Below, in pieces: positions 32,708 to 42,027 of a stretch of DNA of 64,000 nt. The stretch comes from BOG-931 sp963761525 (GTDB taxonomy: Bacteria; Pseudomonadota; Alphaproteobacteria; Rhizobiales; Xanthobacteraceae), in assembly GCA_963761525.1 (NCBI GenBank), contig CAVXHG010000010.1, positions 248,001-312,000 on the forward strand. Direction: 5' to 3'. The first letter of the stretch is position 1, and every line of letters begins with the position of its first letter. The notes under the pieces are model-generated. The model ran no database searches. It was not told the DNA's origin and saw only the letters and a program-made list of their open reading frames with translations. The position numbers and the translations under genes are program-made.

Positions 32708-33466
32708 ATGAAACTTGAGTTCAAAACGGCAACCTCGACCGCGCTATTTGCGGCTGCGGCAGCAGCGGCTTCGGCGACGTCGACTGGCGCGGTGGCGGCC
32801 GATCTAGCCCTCAAGACGCCCACACCGGCTTTACCCACCTGGCAAGGGCTGTATGTTGGCGGCAGCGTCGGTGCAAGCTGGTTGAACAGCGTTCAGGACG
32901 ACAGCGCCGCTTCGATTTTTGGATATTACGGCGACGGCACTCGCCAAACCGCTAGTGGCCTTGGTATTCTTGGCGGCCTGGATATCGGCTATAATTGGCA
33001 AGATCGCAATTTCGTCTACGGTGTAGAAGCCGACTTCTCTTGGGTCGCGGGCGGAAAAGCATCAACCACGAGCGTTATCTCCGGCTACAACGCAGATACG
33101 GGGAACAAGAGTTCCAGGGTTCAAGGCCTTGCTACCTTTCGCGGCCGCTTCGGCTTCGACATCGATGGTACGATGCCGTACTTGACGGCCGGTTTTGCGG
33201 AGGCCCAAGTCAGAAATAGCTACTCCATTGCATACTTAGGTGCGCCGACTACCTTCTCGAATACTACGACGTGGCAGCCAGGCATTGTCTTGGGCGGAGG
33301 CATCGAGCACCAGTTCACGAACCACTGGAGCGTCAAAGGCGAGGTGCTGTGGGTTGGCCTCAAAGATACGACGATTCCTGCTGTGCCGGGTTACGCCGCT
33401 GGAGGCAACGTCCAGTTCTCCAACAGCATGGTGATCGGTCGGGTGGGACTCAACTACAGATTCTAA
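32708..33466 (+). CDS. Outer membrane beta-barrel protein (Omp25/31-like)
   Basis: The 252-residue product starts with a signal peptide rich in alanine (ALFAAAAAAASATSTG, cleavage near VAAD) and continues as an eight-strand-type porin-like barrel with alternating hydrophobic residues: WQGLYVGGSVGASW, LGGLDIGYNWQDRNFVYGVE, ATFRGRFGFDIDGTMPYLTA, and a C-terminal phenylalanine (VGLNYRF) expected for BamA recognition. ATG at 32708 is chosen over a TTG at 32693. A terminator follows. It may be the outer-membrane entry route for the substrate of the flanking cluster, or a general surface protein. Confidence 0.88.
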   Translation: MKLEFKTATSTALFAAAAAAASATSTGAVAADLALKTPTPALPTWQGLYVGGSVGASWLNSVQDDSAASIFGYYGDGTRQTASGLGILGGLDIGYNWQDRNFVYGVEADFSWVAGGKASTTSVISGYNADTGNKSSRVQGLATFRGRFGFDIDGTMPYLTAGFAEAQVRNSYSIAYLGAPTTFSNTTTWQPGIVLGGGIEHQFTNHWSVKGEVLWVGLKDTTIPAVPGYAAGGNVQFSNSMVIGRVGLNYRF

Positions 33467-33494
33467 TCGGCTTATCGCGACAGCCAATTTGGCA

Positions 33495-33525
33495 AGCCCG
33501 GCGCAAGCGCCGGGCTGTTTTATTT
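33495..33525 (+). terminator. Rho-independent terminator after the OMP gene
   Basis: The stem AGCCCGGCG/CGCCGGGCT with loop CAAG is perfect and is followed by GTTTTATTT. It lies 28 bases past the stop of the outer membrane protein gene and isolates it from the next gene cluster. Confidence 0.85.
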
Positions 33526-33613
33526 GGAAGAGAGCTGTCGTATGCCTTTGTTGCATTTGGACGGCACCAGGCCGTGACTGCGCGTCAAATACGCCGAGTA
33601 GTAGATTTCAGCG

Positions 33614-34773
33614 ATGCACGCCATCGACGTCATTTTCTTCCAGGCCGAGATCGCGCCGGACAAACTGGCCCTGGTCGCGCATGGATCGATTATTCCATAC
33701 AACCGCTTCGTCTACGGCATCCTCTCCGCGCAACAGCGGCTGTCGGCGATCGGCGTGCAGGCCGGCCAAACCGTGGCCCTCTCGATCGCACACCCGATCG
33801 ATCACATCGTGTTTGCCTGCGCACTCTACCGCATGAAGGTAGCTTCGGCGTCGATCACACAGGCCGTGGATACCTATCTCGATCGCGTACCATTCGACAT
33901 GGTGTTGTCGGACAAGATCATCACTACTGTCGCCACCAAACAACCGACCGCAAAATTTCTTTTGGTTGATCCGACATGGTTTCAGGACAAGGTCGAATTA
34001 CTCTCAATCAGCGCACCAGCAGCCGGCGCGGCGAATCAGACTGGATGGCGCGAGTCACTTGTCGTGGCGACCGGCCTGGCATTCCGCCCGTGATCAAGAC
34101 TACCGCACAGGCGCTGGAAGAGCAGTTGATGTCTTATTGCATCAGCGCCCCAGCCAGCTGGGACCGTATGATTTCCGTAGCCGGGCTGCAAACCAACACC
34201 GGCTTTATTCAGGTATTGTCGGCCCTTTGGCTTGGACGAAGCGTCTGCCTGGCAGACCTTCCGAACGCGCGAGGCCTGTCCAATCTTTACAAACACGATT
34301 ATCTGGTCGTCGGCACCGAAGACGTCGAAAGCCTGCTTCGATTGCAAGAAGTCGAGTTCGAGGCAATGAAAGGGTTGCGCGCCGCCTGTTTCGAAGGCCG
34401 CGCCAACTCTGCTTCGACGATGAAGCGCGGCCTCGCCACTATCTCTTCAAACCTGCTAGTCCGTTACGTCCATCCGGAGGCCGGCATCGTCGCTTACGGA
34501 GACGCCGCCAGATTTCGCGATATCGATGGAGCGGCGGGCTTTGTCGCGCCCTGGGCGGATGTCCGGATCGTCGATGAGACTGGCGCAGCACTGCCAGCCG
34601 GGAAGGAAGGTGATCTGCGCTTTCGGAGGCGGGACCGGCTCGTGCCGAAAGGCTCGGAAACGGCCGAAAAGAGTGACGCAGAAGCGCTGCGGGCCGACGA
34701 CTGGATCAATCTGCGCCAACGGGGCAAGATTTCAGCCAATAATCTCCTCGTCATAACCGGCGCCGCCGCCTGA
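33614..34773 (+). pseudogene. Degenerate ANL-family ligase paralogue, frame broken and truncated
   Basis: MHAIDVIFFQAEIAPDKLAL aligns with the N-terminus of the ligase at 30956-32426. Near 34075 one base is missing and the alignment continues one frame back (LEEQLMSYCISAPASWDRMI; LWLGRSVCLADLPNARGLSN). Where the first ligase has SSGTTGTPK and YGSTEGG, this one has GDRPGIPPVI-like and YVHPEAGIVAYGD, so the ATP site is not conserved. It stops after NNLLVITGAAA, lacking the about 100-residue C-terminal domain with the catalytic Lys. It is either a decayed copy or a non-catalytic partner. It lies 10 bases before the solute-binding protein gene. Confidence 0.7.
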
Positions 34774-34783
34774 CTGGTGCGAT

Positions 34784-36022
34784 ATGGGTATTAAACGCCG
34801 CGACGTGTTCAAACGCATGCTTGCCGGAGGCGCGGGTTTGGTCACGATCAGGATGCCAGCCGTGATGGCGCAAACTCCGGCGGTCAGAATCGGACTGCTC
34901 ACCGTGACCAGCGGGCCGCTCGCCGGGGGCGGCTACCAGATGAACCAGGGCATCAACGCCTATTTGAAGGAGAGAAACAACACGCTTGGCGGCCGCAAAG
35001 TCGAACTGTTGACTGCGGACACCGGTGGAAATCCGCAGACTGCCAAAACAAAATTGATCGAACTGGTCGAGCGCGACCATGCTGGCATTATACTCGGTCC
35101 TTTCGCGGCGTTCGAGCTGCTCGCGATTTCCGATTATATCCGTGAAAAGCAAATTCCACTGATCACCACCGCGACAGCCGAGGACATCACCCAGCGCGCA
35201 ACAAATCCGTGGATTGTGCGGACCTCATCAAGCTCCGGCCAGGCGCCGCACGCGATGGCGGACTATTGCTTCAGGGAACTAAAGCTGAAGACCATGGCGA
35301 CGATAGCCAACGATTTTGCGTTCGGACACGAACAGTGCGCCGGCTTTCAGCGCGTCTTCGAGGATGAAGGCGGCAAGATCGTGCAAAAGCTTTGGCCGCC
35401 GATAGTGACTCCGGACTTCCTTCCTTACATCGCACAGTTCAAGGACATCGACGGCATTTTCAACGGCTTGGGGGGCAGCAGTCCGGTCCGCTTTCTAAAA
35501 ACTTATGAATCGGTCGGCGCAAATTTCACGATGAGCGGCGGTTGGAGCCTGCTCGACGAGCCGCTGCTGAAGAGTCTGGGCGACGAAGCCTTGGGAATTT
35601 ACACCGCCCACTGGTACACGCCGAGCTATGACAGCCCGAGCAACAAGCGTTTCGTCGCCACGATGCATGAGGACTACAATGAGTTGCCGGGAGGGGGCGC
35701 CGCAGGAATGTATGTGGCCGGCCAAGTTATTGACGCTGCACTGCAGAAAACCGGCGGCAACATCGATAACAAATCCGCGTTTATGGATGCGGTCCGCGAA
35801 GTCGATTTGACCGACACGCCACGCGGTCGTTTTCATTTCGATAAATACGGTAACGCGGTGGGTCCAATTTTCATCCGCAAATGCGAACGGCGGGACGGCA
35901 AGCTCGTCAACGTCGTGATCAAGACCTACCCTGACGTCAGCCAGTTCTGGACCTACGATCCGGGTGCGTTTTTGTCGAATCCCGTCTACTCACGCGATTA
36001 TCCACCGCTGAAATTCCAATAG
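34784..36022 (+). CDS. ABC transporter substrate-binding protein (branched-chain amino acid type)
   Basis: The 412-residue protein belongs to the periplasmic-binding-protein family used by Liv-type importers: VRIGLLTVTSGPLAGGGYQM, RDHAGIILGPFAAFELLAIS and GGGAAGMYVAGQVIDAALQK. The N-terminus KRRDVFKRMLAGGAGLVTI has a twin-arginine-like motif followed by a hydrophobic stretch and a cleavage region near VMAQ, so Tat export is plausible. It binds the cargo for the LivHMGF-like genes at 37.9-41.2 kb. Such systems often carry aromatic acids rather than amino acids in catabolic clusters. Confidence 0.9.
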   Translation: MGIKRRDVFKRMLAGGAGLVTIRMPAVMAQTPAVRIGLLTVTSGPLAGGGYQMNQGINAYLKERNNTLGGRKVELLTADTGGNPQTAKTKLIELVERDHAGIILGPFAAFELLAISDYIREKQIPLITTATAEDITQRATNPWIVRTSSSSGQAPHAMADYCFRELKLKTMATIANDFAFGHEQCAGFQRVFEDEGGKIVQKLWPPIVTPDFLPYIAQFKDIDGIFNGLGGSSPVRFLKTYESVGANFTMSGGWSLLDEPLLKSLGDEALGIYTAHWYTPSYDSPSNKRFVATMHEDYNELPGGGAAGMYVAGQVIDAALQKTGGNIDNKSAFMDAVREVDLTDTPRGRFHFDKYGNAVGPIFIRKCERRDGKLVNVVIKTYPDVSQFWTYDPGAFLSNPVYSRDYPPLKFQ

Positions 36023-36045
36023 TCGCAATCGCTTCTACTGCGGTT

Positions 36046-37256
36046 TCAGCGATACAAAAAATCGACCATCGCGGTTTCGGCGAGCACCGCTTCGGGAATG
36101 CTGTGGCGTTTCGAACGCGCTTGCTCTTCCGCCGTCTGGGTCGCCTGCAGATAGGCGCCAAGGTGCCGGGCGCGCTCGATGATCCGATTGCCGACCGGCA
36201 ACCGCTCGGCTTCGAATTGGCGCAAACCCGACTCGACATCATCCCCATCAAGCGCCTGCGCCAAGGCCGCGGCATCGTCCGCCGCCTTCGAGACTCCGGC
36301 TCCGACATGCGGCCGCGCCACAAAAGCTGCATCGCCGACGATGGCGATACGGCCAAACGCAAGCCGCGGGCTCGCCAGATCGTAAATAGGTTGCAGGAGC
36401 GGCTCGTCGATCAGCCGCACGATGGCGCGGAATTGCGGCGCCAGGAGCCGCTCGGCCGCCCCGCGCATCGCAGCAACCGGTTCCTTGCGAATGAGCGGCG
36501 GCGGGATCGAGATCGAATGCGTGACGCCGGCATCGTCAGTCAGCAGCTCCCGTAATTCAGTTGTCTCATCCGCCGGCCGATACCAGATCACATTATAGCG
36601 GCGATGGCCCGGGCGAGCCCATCGTCCGGTCCGGCAACCGGATAGCCGAGGCATTGCTCGCCCGGCGGCAGGCAGAAAGTCATCTGCTCGAATTGCTCGC
36701 GATGGATAGCCGGCGGGATCGCGTTCTCAGCCAGCAATCCGCGCCAGGCAATATAACCAGCGTAGAGATGCCCTATTTCGGGCAGGCATTGCTGCCGCAC
36801 CGTCGAACGCAAGCCATCGGCGCCAACGAGCACGCTGGCCTCTATTGTGCGGCCGTCGCTGAGGCGAGCGGTAACGCCCTGCGCGTCTTGTTCGAAGACA
36901 TCGAGACCGACACCGCGGTGATAGTGCTCCGGCGGGAACGCATCGCGCAGCACGCGATAAGCGCGCTCCCATGACGTGAAAATTTGCGGGCATTCACTCT
37001 CGGCAATCACTTGCCCCGAGCGATCAAGGATTTTCCGCTTCGACATCGGCAAACCGAGGCCGCGCGTATCGATCCCAATCGCTTTCAGGTGCGCGATCAG
37101 CTCGGGTTGCGCCACGATCCCGGCGCCGCGGCCGGCAAGCTCGCTGCCCACACGCTCGAAAATGTCGACGGCCCAGCCACGCTGGCGGAGCATGATGCCG
37201 GCTAACAGCCCGCTCATCGAGCCGCCGATGATCAGCACGCGGCGTTGCGACACCAT
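36046..37256 (-). pseudogene. FAD monooxygenase like 2,6-dihydroxypyridine 3-monooxygenase, frame broken
   Basis: The N-terminal frame shows VLIIGGSMSGLLAGIMLRQR, GRGAGIVAQPELIAHL and LVGADGLRSTVRQQCLPEIG with YAGYIAWRGLL, features I associate with 2,6-dihydroxypyridine 3-monooxygenase of nicotine degraders. At about 36610, in CCCGGGC, the frame is lost by one missing base and resumes PGHRRYNVIWYRPADETTE, then RIAIVGDAAFVARPHVGAGV (GD motif). Full length would be about 400 residues, normal for the family. Assignment to pyridine ring hydroxylation rests on these motifs only. It is divergent from the cupin gene over a 71-base promoter region with a palindrome. Confidence 0.85.
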
Positions 37257-37296
37257 GCCAAAATCCCGCTATTTCCCAACCCGGAAAGGTTTTCTA

Positions 37297-37309
37297 TATT
37301 GTCACAATA
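37297..37309. promoter_or_regulatory. Palindromic candidate operator
   Basis: TATTGT-C-ACAATA is a perfect 13-base inverted repeat in the 71-base gap between two divergent genes, the pyridine-type monooxygenase and the cupin. It ends 14 bases before the GGAGGAA ribosome site of the cupin gene, where a repressor could block both promoters. No regulator gene is present in the cluster. Confidence 0.45.
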
Positions 37310-37327
37310 ATAAACCGGAGGAACGCT

Positions 37328-37771
37328 ATGGCCCTGAGTATGCTGGAGAAGTCCACCGACCACGCCGACAGGTCGGCATGGCCAGCTGCGATCATGGCGG
37401 AGTTCGAGCGGGAAAAGCTCAACAATAACGGCTGTGTCGGCTCCACGCTGCTTTCGGAAAACGACAAGGTGCGGGTCTGGATCATCCGCCTCGCCCCTGG
37501 CGAGCGAATCGGCTTCCATCGCCATGTGCTCAACTATTTCTGGACCTCGGTGTCGGGCGGGCGCGGCCGGCAGCATCTGATGGACAACACTACGGTCGAA
37601 TACAGCTATCAGCCGGGTGAGACCCGCCACGAGACCTACGGCCACGGCGAGTACAAGGTCCACGACCTGGAAAACCTCGGCGACAAGGAGATGGTCTTTA
37701 TGACCATCGAATTCCTCGACAGCGCCAATAAGCCACTCGTTATTCCGAATAAGGTTCGCGCCGCGGCCTGA
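37328..37771 (+). CDS. Small cupin-fold protein
   Basis: The 147-residue product is a single cupin domain: IIRLAPGERIGFHRHVLNYF (residues about 56-75) supplies two histidines of cupin motif 1, and YSYQPGETRHETYGHGEY a later His/Glu set. It has no signal peptide. GGAGGAACGCT precedes the ATG. Single-domain cupins in catabolic clusters can be dioxygenases, isomerases or ligand sensors; nothing here decides between them. It starts the rightward unit that continues into livHMGF. Confidence 0.8.
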   Translation: MALSMLEKSTDHADRSAWPAAIMAEFEREKLNNNGCVGSTLLSENDKVRVWIIRLAPGERIGFHRHVLNYFWTSVSGGRGRQHLMDNTTVEYSYQPGETRHETYGHGEYKVHDLENLGDKEMVFMTIEFLDSANKPLVIPNKVRAAA

Positions 37772-37789
37772 CGCACGGCGCCGTACGTC

Positions 37790-37811
37790 GACGCCACCGG
37801 GGGGTGGCGTC
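37790..37811 (+). repeat. Intergenic hairpin between cupin and livH
   Basis: GACGCCACC/GGTGGCGTC forms a perfect 9-bp stem with loop GGGG. No T tract follows, so it may stabilise the upstream message or dampen downstream expression rather than terminate. Confidence 0.45.
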
Positions 37812-37866
37812 TGGACACTGAGACGGTGCGTTCTTGCACACTCACGTGGGGATGAGTGGCCGAGTA

Positions 37867-38733
37867 ATGTTTGATCTGTTCATCAACGCTGTCATATCGG
37901 GCATCCTGATTGGCGGCTTTTACGCAGCAGTGACCTCAGGCGTGTCACTGTCGTTTGGTATTCTCGACATCGTCAACATTGCGCACCCGGCTTTCATCAT
38001 TCTCGGGTCTTATGTTGCCTACATCTTCAACGCCAAATTCGGTCTCGATCCGATTCTCACCGCCATCATCATGACGCCGGCATTCTTTTTGCTCGGCGCC
38101 GGAATTTATCAGGTCTATTATCTGTCGTTCGAAAAGCGTGGCCAGGAATTGCTGCGCGGCCTCGCCTTCTTCTTCGGCCTTCTGTTCATCACTGAAGTCA
38201 CGCTGGTGCTCTATTTCGGCGTCGATTATCGCTACGTCGAAGCATGGTATATCGGCCCGACTTGGCACTTAGGCACGATCGGTATCCCACTCCGGATCAT
38301 GGTGCCGTGCGTGGTATCGCTGCTTATGATCGCAGTGCTGCAACTGATCCTGACGCGCACCTTCGTCGGCCGCGCCATTATGGCCGTTGCTCAAGACCCG
38401 TTCGCCTTGCGCCTCATGGCGATCGATCCAATCCGCATCAAGCGGATTGCTTTTGGCCTATCGATTGCGACGGCATCGCTCGCGGGCGCATTCCTGATCA
38501 TCATACAGCCGGTCGAGCCATCTGTCGGCCGGCAATATATCGGCCGCGTTTTTGCGATCTGCGTTTTGGGCGGCATGAACAGCCTGCCCGGTACGGTGAT
38601 TGCAGCAATGCTGATCGGCATCGTCGAAAGCCTCACCGCGACCTTCTACGGGCCATCCTGGGCGCCCGCAGTATCGTTCGGATTCCTGTTGCTCACGCTG
38701 GCGGTACGGCCAGCCGGTCTATTGGGGCGGTGA
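37867..38733 (+). CDS. livH: Branched-chain amino acid-type ABC transporter permease (LivH)
   Basis: The product of about 288 residues starts MFDLFINAVISGILIGGFYA and has some eight membrane segments with the LivH pattern SGVSLSFGILDIVNIAHPAF and a loop IGRVFAICVLGGMNSLPGTV (EAA-like coupling region). ATG at 37867 gives the standard start; ATG at 37852 or an earlier GTG would add a hydrophilic extension. The gene overlaps livM by four bases. With livM, livG, livF and the substrate-binding protein at 34784 it forms a full importer. Confidence 0.9.
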   Translation: MFDLFINAVISGILIGGFYAAVTSGVSLSFGILDIVNIAHPAFIILGSYVAYIFNAKFGLDPILTAIIMTPAFFLLGAGIYQVYYLSFEKRGQELLRGLAFFFGLLFITEVTLVLYFGVDYRYVEAWYIGPTWHLGTIGIPLRIMVPCVVSLLMIAVLQLILTRTFVGRAIMAVAQDPFALRLMAIDPIRIKRIAFGLSIATASLAGAFLIIIQPVEPSVGRQYIGRVFAICVLGGMNSLPGTVIAAMLIGIVESLTATFYGPSWAPAVSFGFLLLTLAVRPAGLLGR

Positions 38734-39746
38734 CCGTGCGCACATCGGTTTTTTTCATCGTCTGTCTTGTCGTCGCCGCCGCGGTGTTCGGTGGCGCGAT
38801 CGCGATCGGCAACGACTACGTATTCTTCGCCGGCTATGTAGTGCTGCAATACATCATCCTCTCGACCGCGTGGAACATCCTCGGCGGTTATTGCGGCTAC
38901 GTGAATTTCGGCACGGCGGCTTTCTTCGCGCTCGGCGCCTATTCGACAGTGGCGCTCTACAAACTGATGACGGACAGCGACTTTTTCCTGCCGCTGCCTG
39001 TGCTGATCGTTATTGGCGGCGCGGTATCAGGCGTTGTCGGCCTCGGAATGGGCTATCTGACGCTCCGGCTGCGCGGTGCGTTCTTCGCCATCGCAACGCT
39101 CGCGCTTGCTGTCGTGCTGCAAACGCTGGTGGTGAACTGGGACTACGTCGGCGGCTCGCGCGGCGCCTACATTTTGCGGCCCGAAACTGTGCCGTTCATC
39201 GGCTCCTACATAAAGTATCTGTTTCTGCTCATGCTCCTGCTCTCGGTCGTGGCGCTCACCGTCGCTCGCCTGATCGAACACTCGCGGCTCGGCTACGGTT
39301 TCGCGACGATCCGCGATGACGAACTGGCCGCGGAAGCTGCCGGCGTGCCGACGTTGAAGCTGAAACTGATCGCCACGACAATTTCCGGCGTGCTGATGGG
39401 AATGGCCGGCGCGCCGTTTCCCTACTACATCGGCTACCTGCAACCGGATTCGACTTTCGGGCTCGATTACGCGGTCAATTCGATCGCCATGCCCCTGGTC
39501 GGCGGCACAACGAGCTGGCTCGGCCCGCTGATCGGCGCCATCTTGCTCGGCTCACTGCAACAAATCGCGACGGTGACCATCTCCTCCGCTGTCAATCTGC
39601 TTGTGGTGGGGGTGATCCTCGTCGTGTTCGTGATCCTGGCGCCGAACGGCATTATCGGGCTGGTGCACACTTATTGGCAGCACAAACCCGAGGACTTTGT
39701 CGGTCGTCGCAAGGTCGAGCCGGAATCGCCGGAGGCGGCACCATGA
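38730..39746 (+). CDS. livM: Branched-chain amino acid-type ABC transporter permease (LivM)
   Basis: From GTG at 38730 the frame encodes about 338 residues with ten or so hydrophobic segments and LivM hallmarks: STAWNILGGYCGYVNFGTAA, LRLRGAFFAIATLALAVVLQ, and YAVNSIAMPLVGGTTSWLGP followed by LGSLQQI. The GTG overlaps the livH stop; a second GTG at 38736 is also possible. The open frame reaching back to 38244 is out of phase with livH and is not coding. The C-terminus is a short charged tail. The ATGA overlap with livG suggests coupled translation. Confidence 0.9.
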   Translation: MTVRTSVFFIVCLVVAAAVFGGAIAIGNDYVFFAGYVVLQYIILSTAWNILGGYCGYVNFGTAAFFALGAYSTVALYKLMTDSDFFLPLPVLIVIGGAVSGVVGLGMGYLTLRLRGAFFAIATLALAVVLQTLVVNWDYVGGSRGAYILRPETVPFIGSYIKYLFLLMLLLSVVALTVARLIEHSRLGYGFATIRDDELAAEAAGVPTLKLKLIATTISGVLMGMAGAPFPYYIGYLQPDSTFGLDYAVNSIAMPLVGGTTSWLGPLIGAILLGSLQQIATVTISSAVNLLVVGVILVVFVILAPNGIIGLVHTYWQHKPEDFVGRRKVEPESPEAAP

Positions 39747-40474
39747 CCGACCTCCTGACCATCGAAAATCTCGGCAAGCGCTTCGGTGGCTTCGTTGCCC
39801 TGGAAAATATTTCGCTGTCAGTCACGCCCGGCGAGCGTCTTGGCCTGATCGGCCCGAACGGCTCCGGCAAAAGCACACTGGTGAACTGCATCTGCGGCAC
39901 GCTACGCAACGAGCAAGGCTCCGTGCATTTCGACGGCCGCGCCATCAACGGCCTTGCGGCCCACCAGCGGACGCATCTTGGTCTGGCCCGCAGCTTTCAA
40001 TTGCCGCGGCCGTTTCTAAGCCTGAACCTGGTCGACAATATCCGCATCCCCCTGCTCTACACCGCAGGAGCGCGCGGCACCCGGCGTTCGGCTGGCGATA
40101 TCGAGACACGCTGTGTCGATCTGTTGCGCGAGGTCGGGCTCGACGCCAAGGCACGCCGGATGCCGAAGGATTTGACACAGGTTGAAATGCGCAAGCTCGA
40201 GCTTGCGCGCGCCATGGCCTCTGAGCCGAAGCTGCTGATCGCCGACGAAGCGATGGCGGGACTGACCCATTCGGAGGTCGAGGACATTTTGGCGCTGCTG
40301 GTGCGGCTGAACGAACAAGGTGTCACTGTCATCCTGATCGAGCACATCATGCGCGCAGTGATGAGTTTTTCACGGCGCATCATCGTCCTTGTTTCGGGGA
40401 AGAAGATCGCAGACGGATTGCCCGACGATGTGATGCGCAATCCGGAAGTCGAGAAGGCGTATCTTGGCCAGTAG
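39743..40474 (+). CDS. livG: ABC transporter ATP-binding protein (LivG)
   Basis: The 243-residue ATPase has Walker A GPNGSGKST (about residues 36-44), a Q-loop region RSFQLPRPF, and Walker B KLLIADEAMAGL with the catalytic Glu. The usual LSGGQ signature reads LTQVEMRKLELARAM, i.e. the LSGG core is replaced by TQVEM, which is a noticeable deviation seen in some LivG proteins. It powers the Liv-type importer together with LivF. The start ATG overlaps the livM stop (ATGA). Confidence 0.9.
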   Translation: MTDLLTIENLGKRFGGFVALENISLSVTPGERLGLIGPNGSGKSTLVNCICGTLRNEQGSVHFDGRAINGLAAHQRTHLGLARSFQLPRPFLSLNLVDNIRIPLLYTAGARGTRRSAGDIETRCVDLLREVGLDAKARRMPKDLTQVEMRKLELARAMASEPKLLIADEAMAGLTHSEVEDILALLVRLNEQGVTVILIEHIMRAVMSFSRRIIVLVSGKKIADGLPDDVMRNPEVEKAYLGQ

Positions 40475-41196
40475 TCTCACCATTGCCAACATTTACGCCG
40501 CTTACGGCGCGGTGCGCGTCATCGAGGACGTGTCGATCAAGGTCGATGCCGGCGAGACGGTGACGCTGCTCGGCACCAACGGTAACGGCAAATCGACGCT
40601 GATGAAGTGCATCATGGGCATCGTGCGGCCGAGTGCGGGCTCGATCGTTGCCGAGATCGACGGCATCCACCACGATCTTGTCGGCCGCACCACGGAAGAA
40701 ATCGTCGACCTCGGTATCGCGATGGTGCCGGAGGGCCGGCGGCTGTTTCCAAAGCTGACCGTCGAGGAAAATCTCCTCCTCGGCGCCTACCGCCCCACAG
40801 CACGCGCGCAGCTTAAGCGCAACTACGAGGTCTGCTGCGAAACATTTCCGCGGCTTGCCGAACGACGCACGCCAGCTCGCCGGCTCGTTGTCCGGCGGCG
40901 AGCAGCAGATGCTGGCGCTCGGCCGGGCTCTCATGCTGGCGCCGAAGATGCTGCTGGTCGACGAACCGTCGGTCGGGCTCGCACCGATCCTGGTCAGCCG
41001 CACCATCGATGCCATCGCCGAGATGAAAGAGCGCTATCAGCTCACCGTGCTGATGGCGGAGCAGAATTTCACCCAGGCGATCAGGATCGCCAATCGCGGC
41101 TATGTCATCGTCCACGGCAAGATCGCCTTCGAAGGCCGCTCGACCGACGAACTCAACAACAACGATTTGATCAAGAAATTCTATTTGGGCCTCTGA
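40464..41196 (+). pseudogene. livF: ABC transporter ATP-binding protein (LivF), frame broken
   Basis: A TTG at 40464, overlapping the livG stop, opens MASSLTIANIYAAYGAVRVI with Walker A LLGTNGNGKST and VPEGRRLFPKLTVEENLLLG. Near 40869 one surplus base (CGCACGCC) ends this frame; the next continues RQLAGSLSGGEQQMLALGRA with the signature motif, Walker B KMLLVDEPSVGLAP, MAEQN and ends KKFYLGL. The whole would be about 243 residues, typical LivF length. Since the other importer genes are intact, an indel error is likely. Confidence 0.87.
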
Positions 41197-41278
41197 TCGC
41201 GCGGCGCTCTGTCGGCGCCGAAGGCAGCCTCAACAAGTGCCGAATTGCGCCCGATGCCTCGGCATGTGATCTGGCGCC

Positions 41279-42019
41279 ATGCTCGACGGAAAGCTCGTTT
41301 TTATAGGCGCCGTATTCGCTCTCGCAGGTCTGATTAAAGGCGTTATCGGCCTCGGTCTGCCGACGGTGTCCATGGGCCTACTGGCGATTGTCATGCCGCC
41401 GCTTGAGGCTGCGGCAATTCTGGTGTTGCCCTCGTTCCTCACTAACGTCTGGCAGATGGTCGGCGGGCCTTCCCTTCCCGCGACGGCACGCCGGCTGTGG
41501 CCCACGCTGCTCGCGGCATGTCTCGGCACCTGGGCGGGCGCCGGGCTGATGGTCGGTCCCTATGCTAAATACGGCAGCGTTCTTTTAGGCGTAGCCCTGA
41601 TCGCCTACGCACTCACCGGGTTTCGCCCAAAACCGTTTACAATTAGAGCGAGTTGGGAAATCTGGCTCGGGCCGCTGACCGGCGCGATCACCGGCCTTAT
41701 CACCGCAGCGACCGGCGTGTTCGTGATCCCTTCGGTGCCATACTTGCAGGCGCTCACCCTTGGTAAGGAAGAACTGATCCAGGCGCTCGGGCTGACCTTC
41801 ACCGTCTCGACAGTCGCACTTGCGGTCAATATCGCTTTCGCCGGCGCTCTTAACTTCGGCGCGGCCGAACCTACTATGGTCGCGCTGGTGATGGCTTTTG
41901 CCGGTATGTGGGCGGGACAAGCGCTGCGCTCGCGCCTATCGCCGGAGATTTTCCGGCGCTGCTTCTTTGCAGGGCTGCTGCTGTTGGGGGTCTATCTCGC
42001 GGTCGACGCGATATGGTGA
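41279..42019 (+). CDS. Sulfite exporter TauE/SafE family membrane protein
   Basis: The 246-residue product has about seven or eight membrane segments and the repeated TauE/SafE pattern GLIKGVIGLGLPTVSMGLLA near the N-terminus and ITGLITAATGVFVIPSVPYL in the second half. Members export small anions such as sulfite or sulfoacetate, or other organic anions. It lies 82 bases after livF on the same strand and could be an exporter for a product of the cluster, but it may be independent. It converges on the dipeptidase gene. Confidence 0.88.
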   Translation: MLDGKLVFIGAVFALAGLIKGVIGLGLPTVSMGLLAIVMPPLEAAAILVLPSFLTNVWQMVGGPSLPATARRLWPTLLAACLGTWAGAGLMVGPYAKYGSVLLGVALIAYALTGFRPKPFTIRASWEIWLGPLTGAITGLITAATGVFVIPSVPYLQALTLGKEELIQALGLTFTVSTVALAVNIAFAGALNFGAAEPTMVALVMAFAGMWAGQALRSRLSPEIFRRCFFAGLLLLGVYLAVDAIW

Positions 42020-42027
42020 CGCAGCAC

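Noticed and set aside
38244..38729. Possible 160-residue N-terminal extension of LivM
   Set aside because: It runs out of phase through livH, which has a normal LivH sequence; LivM homology starts at about 38736.
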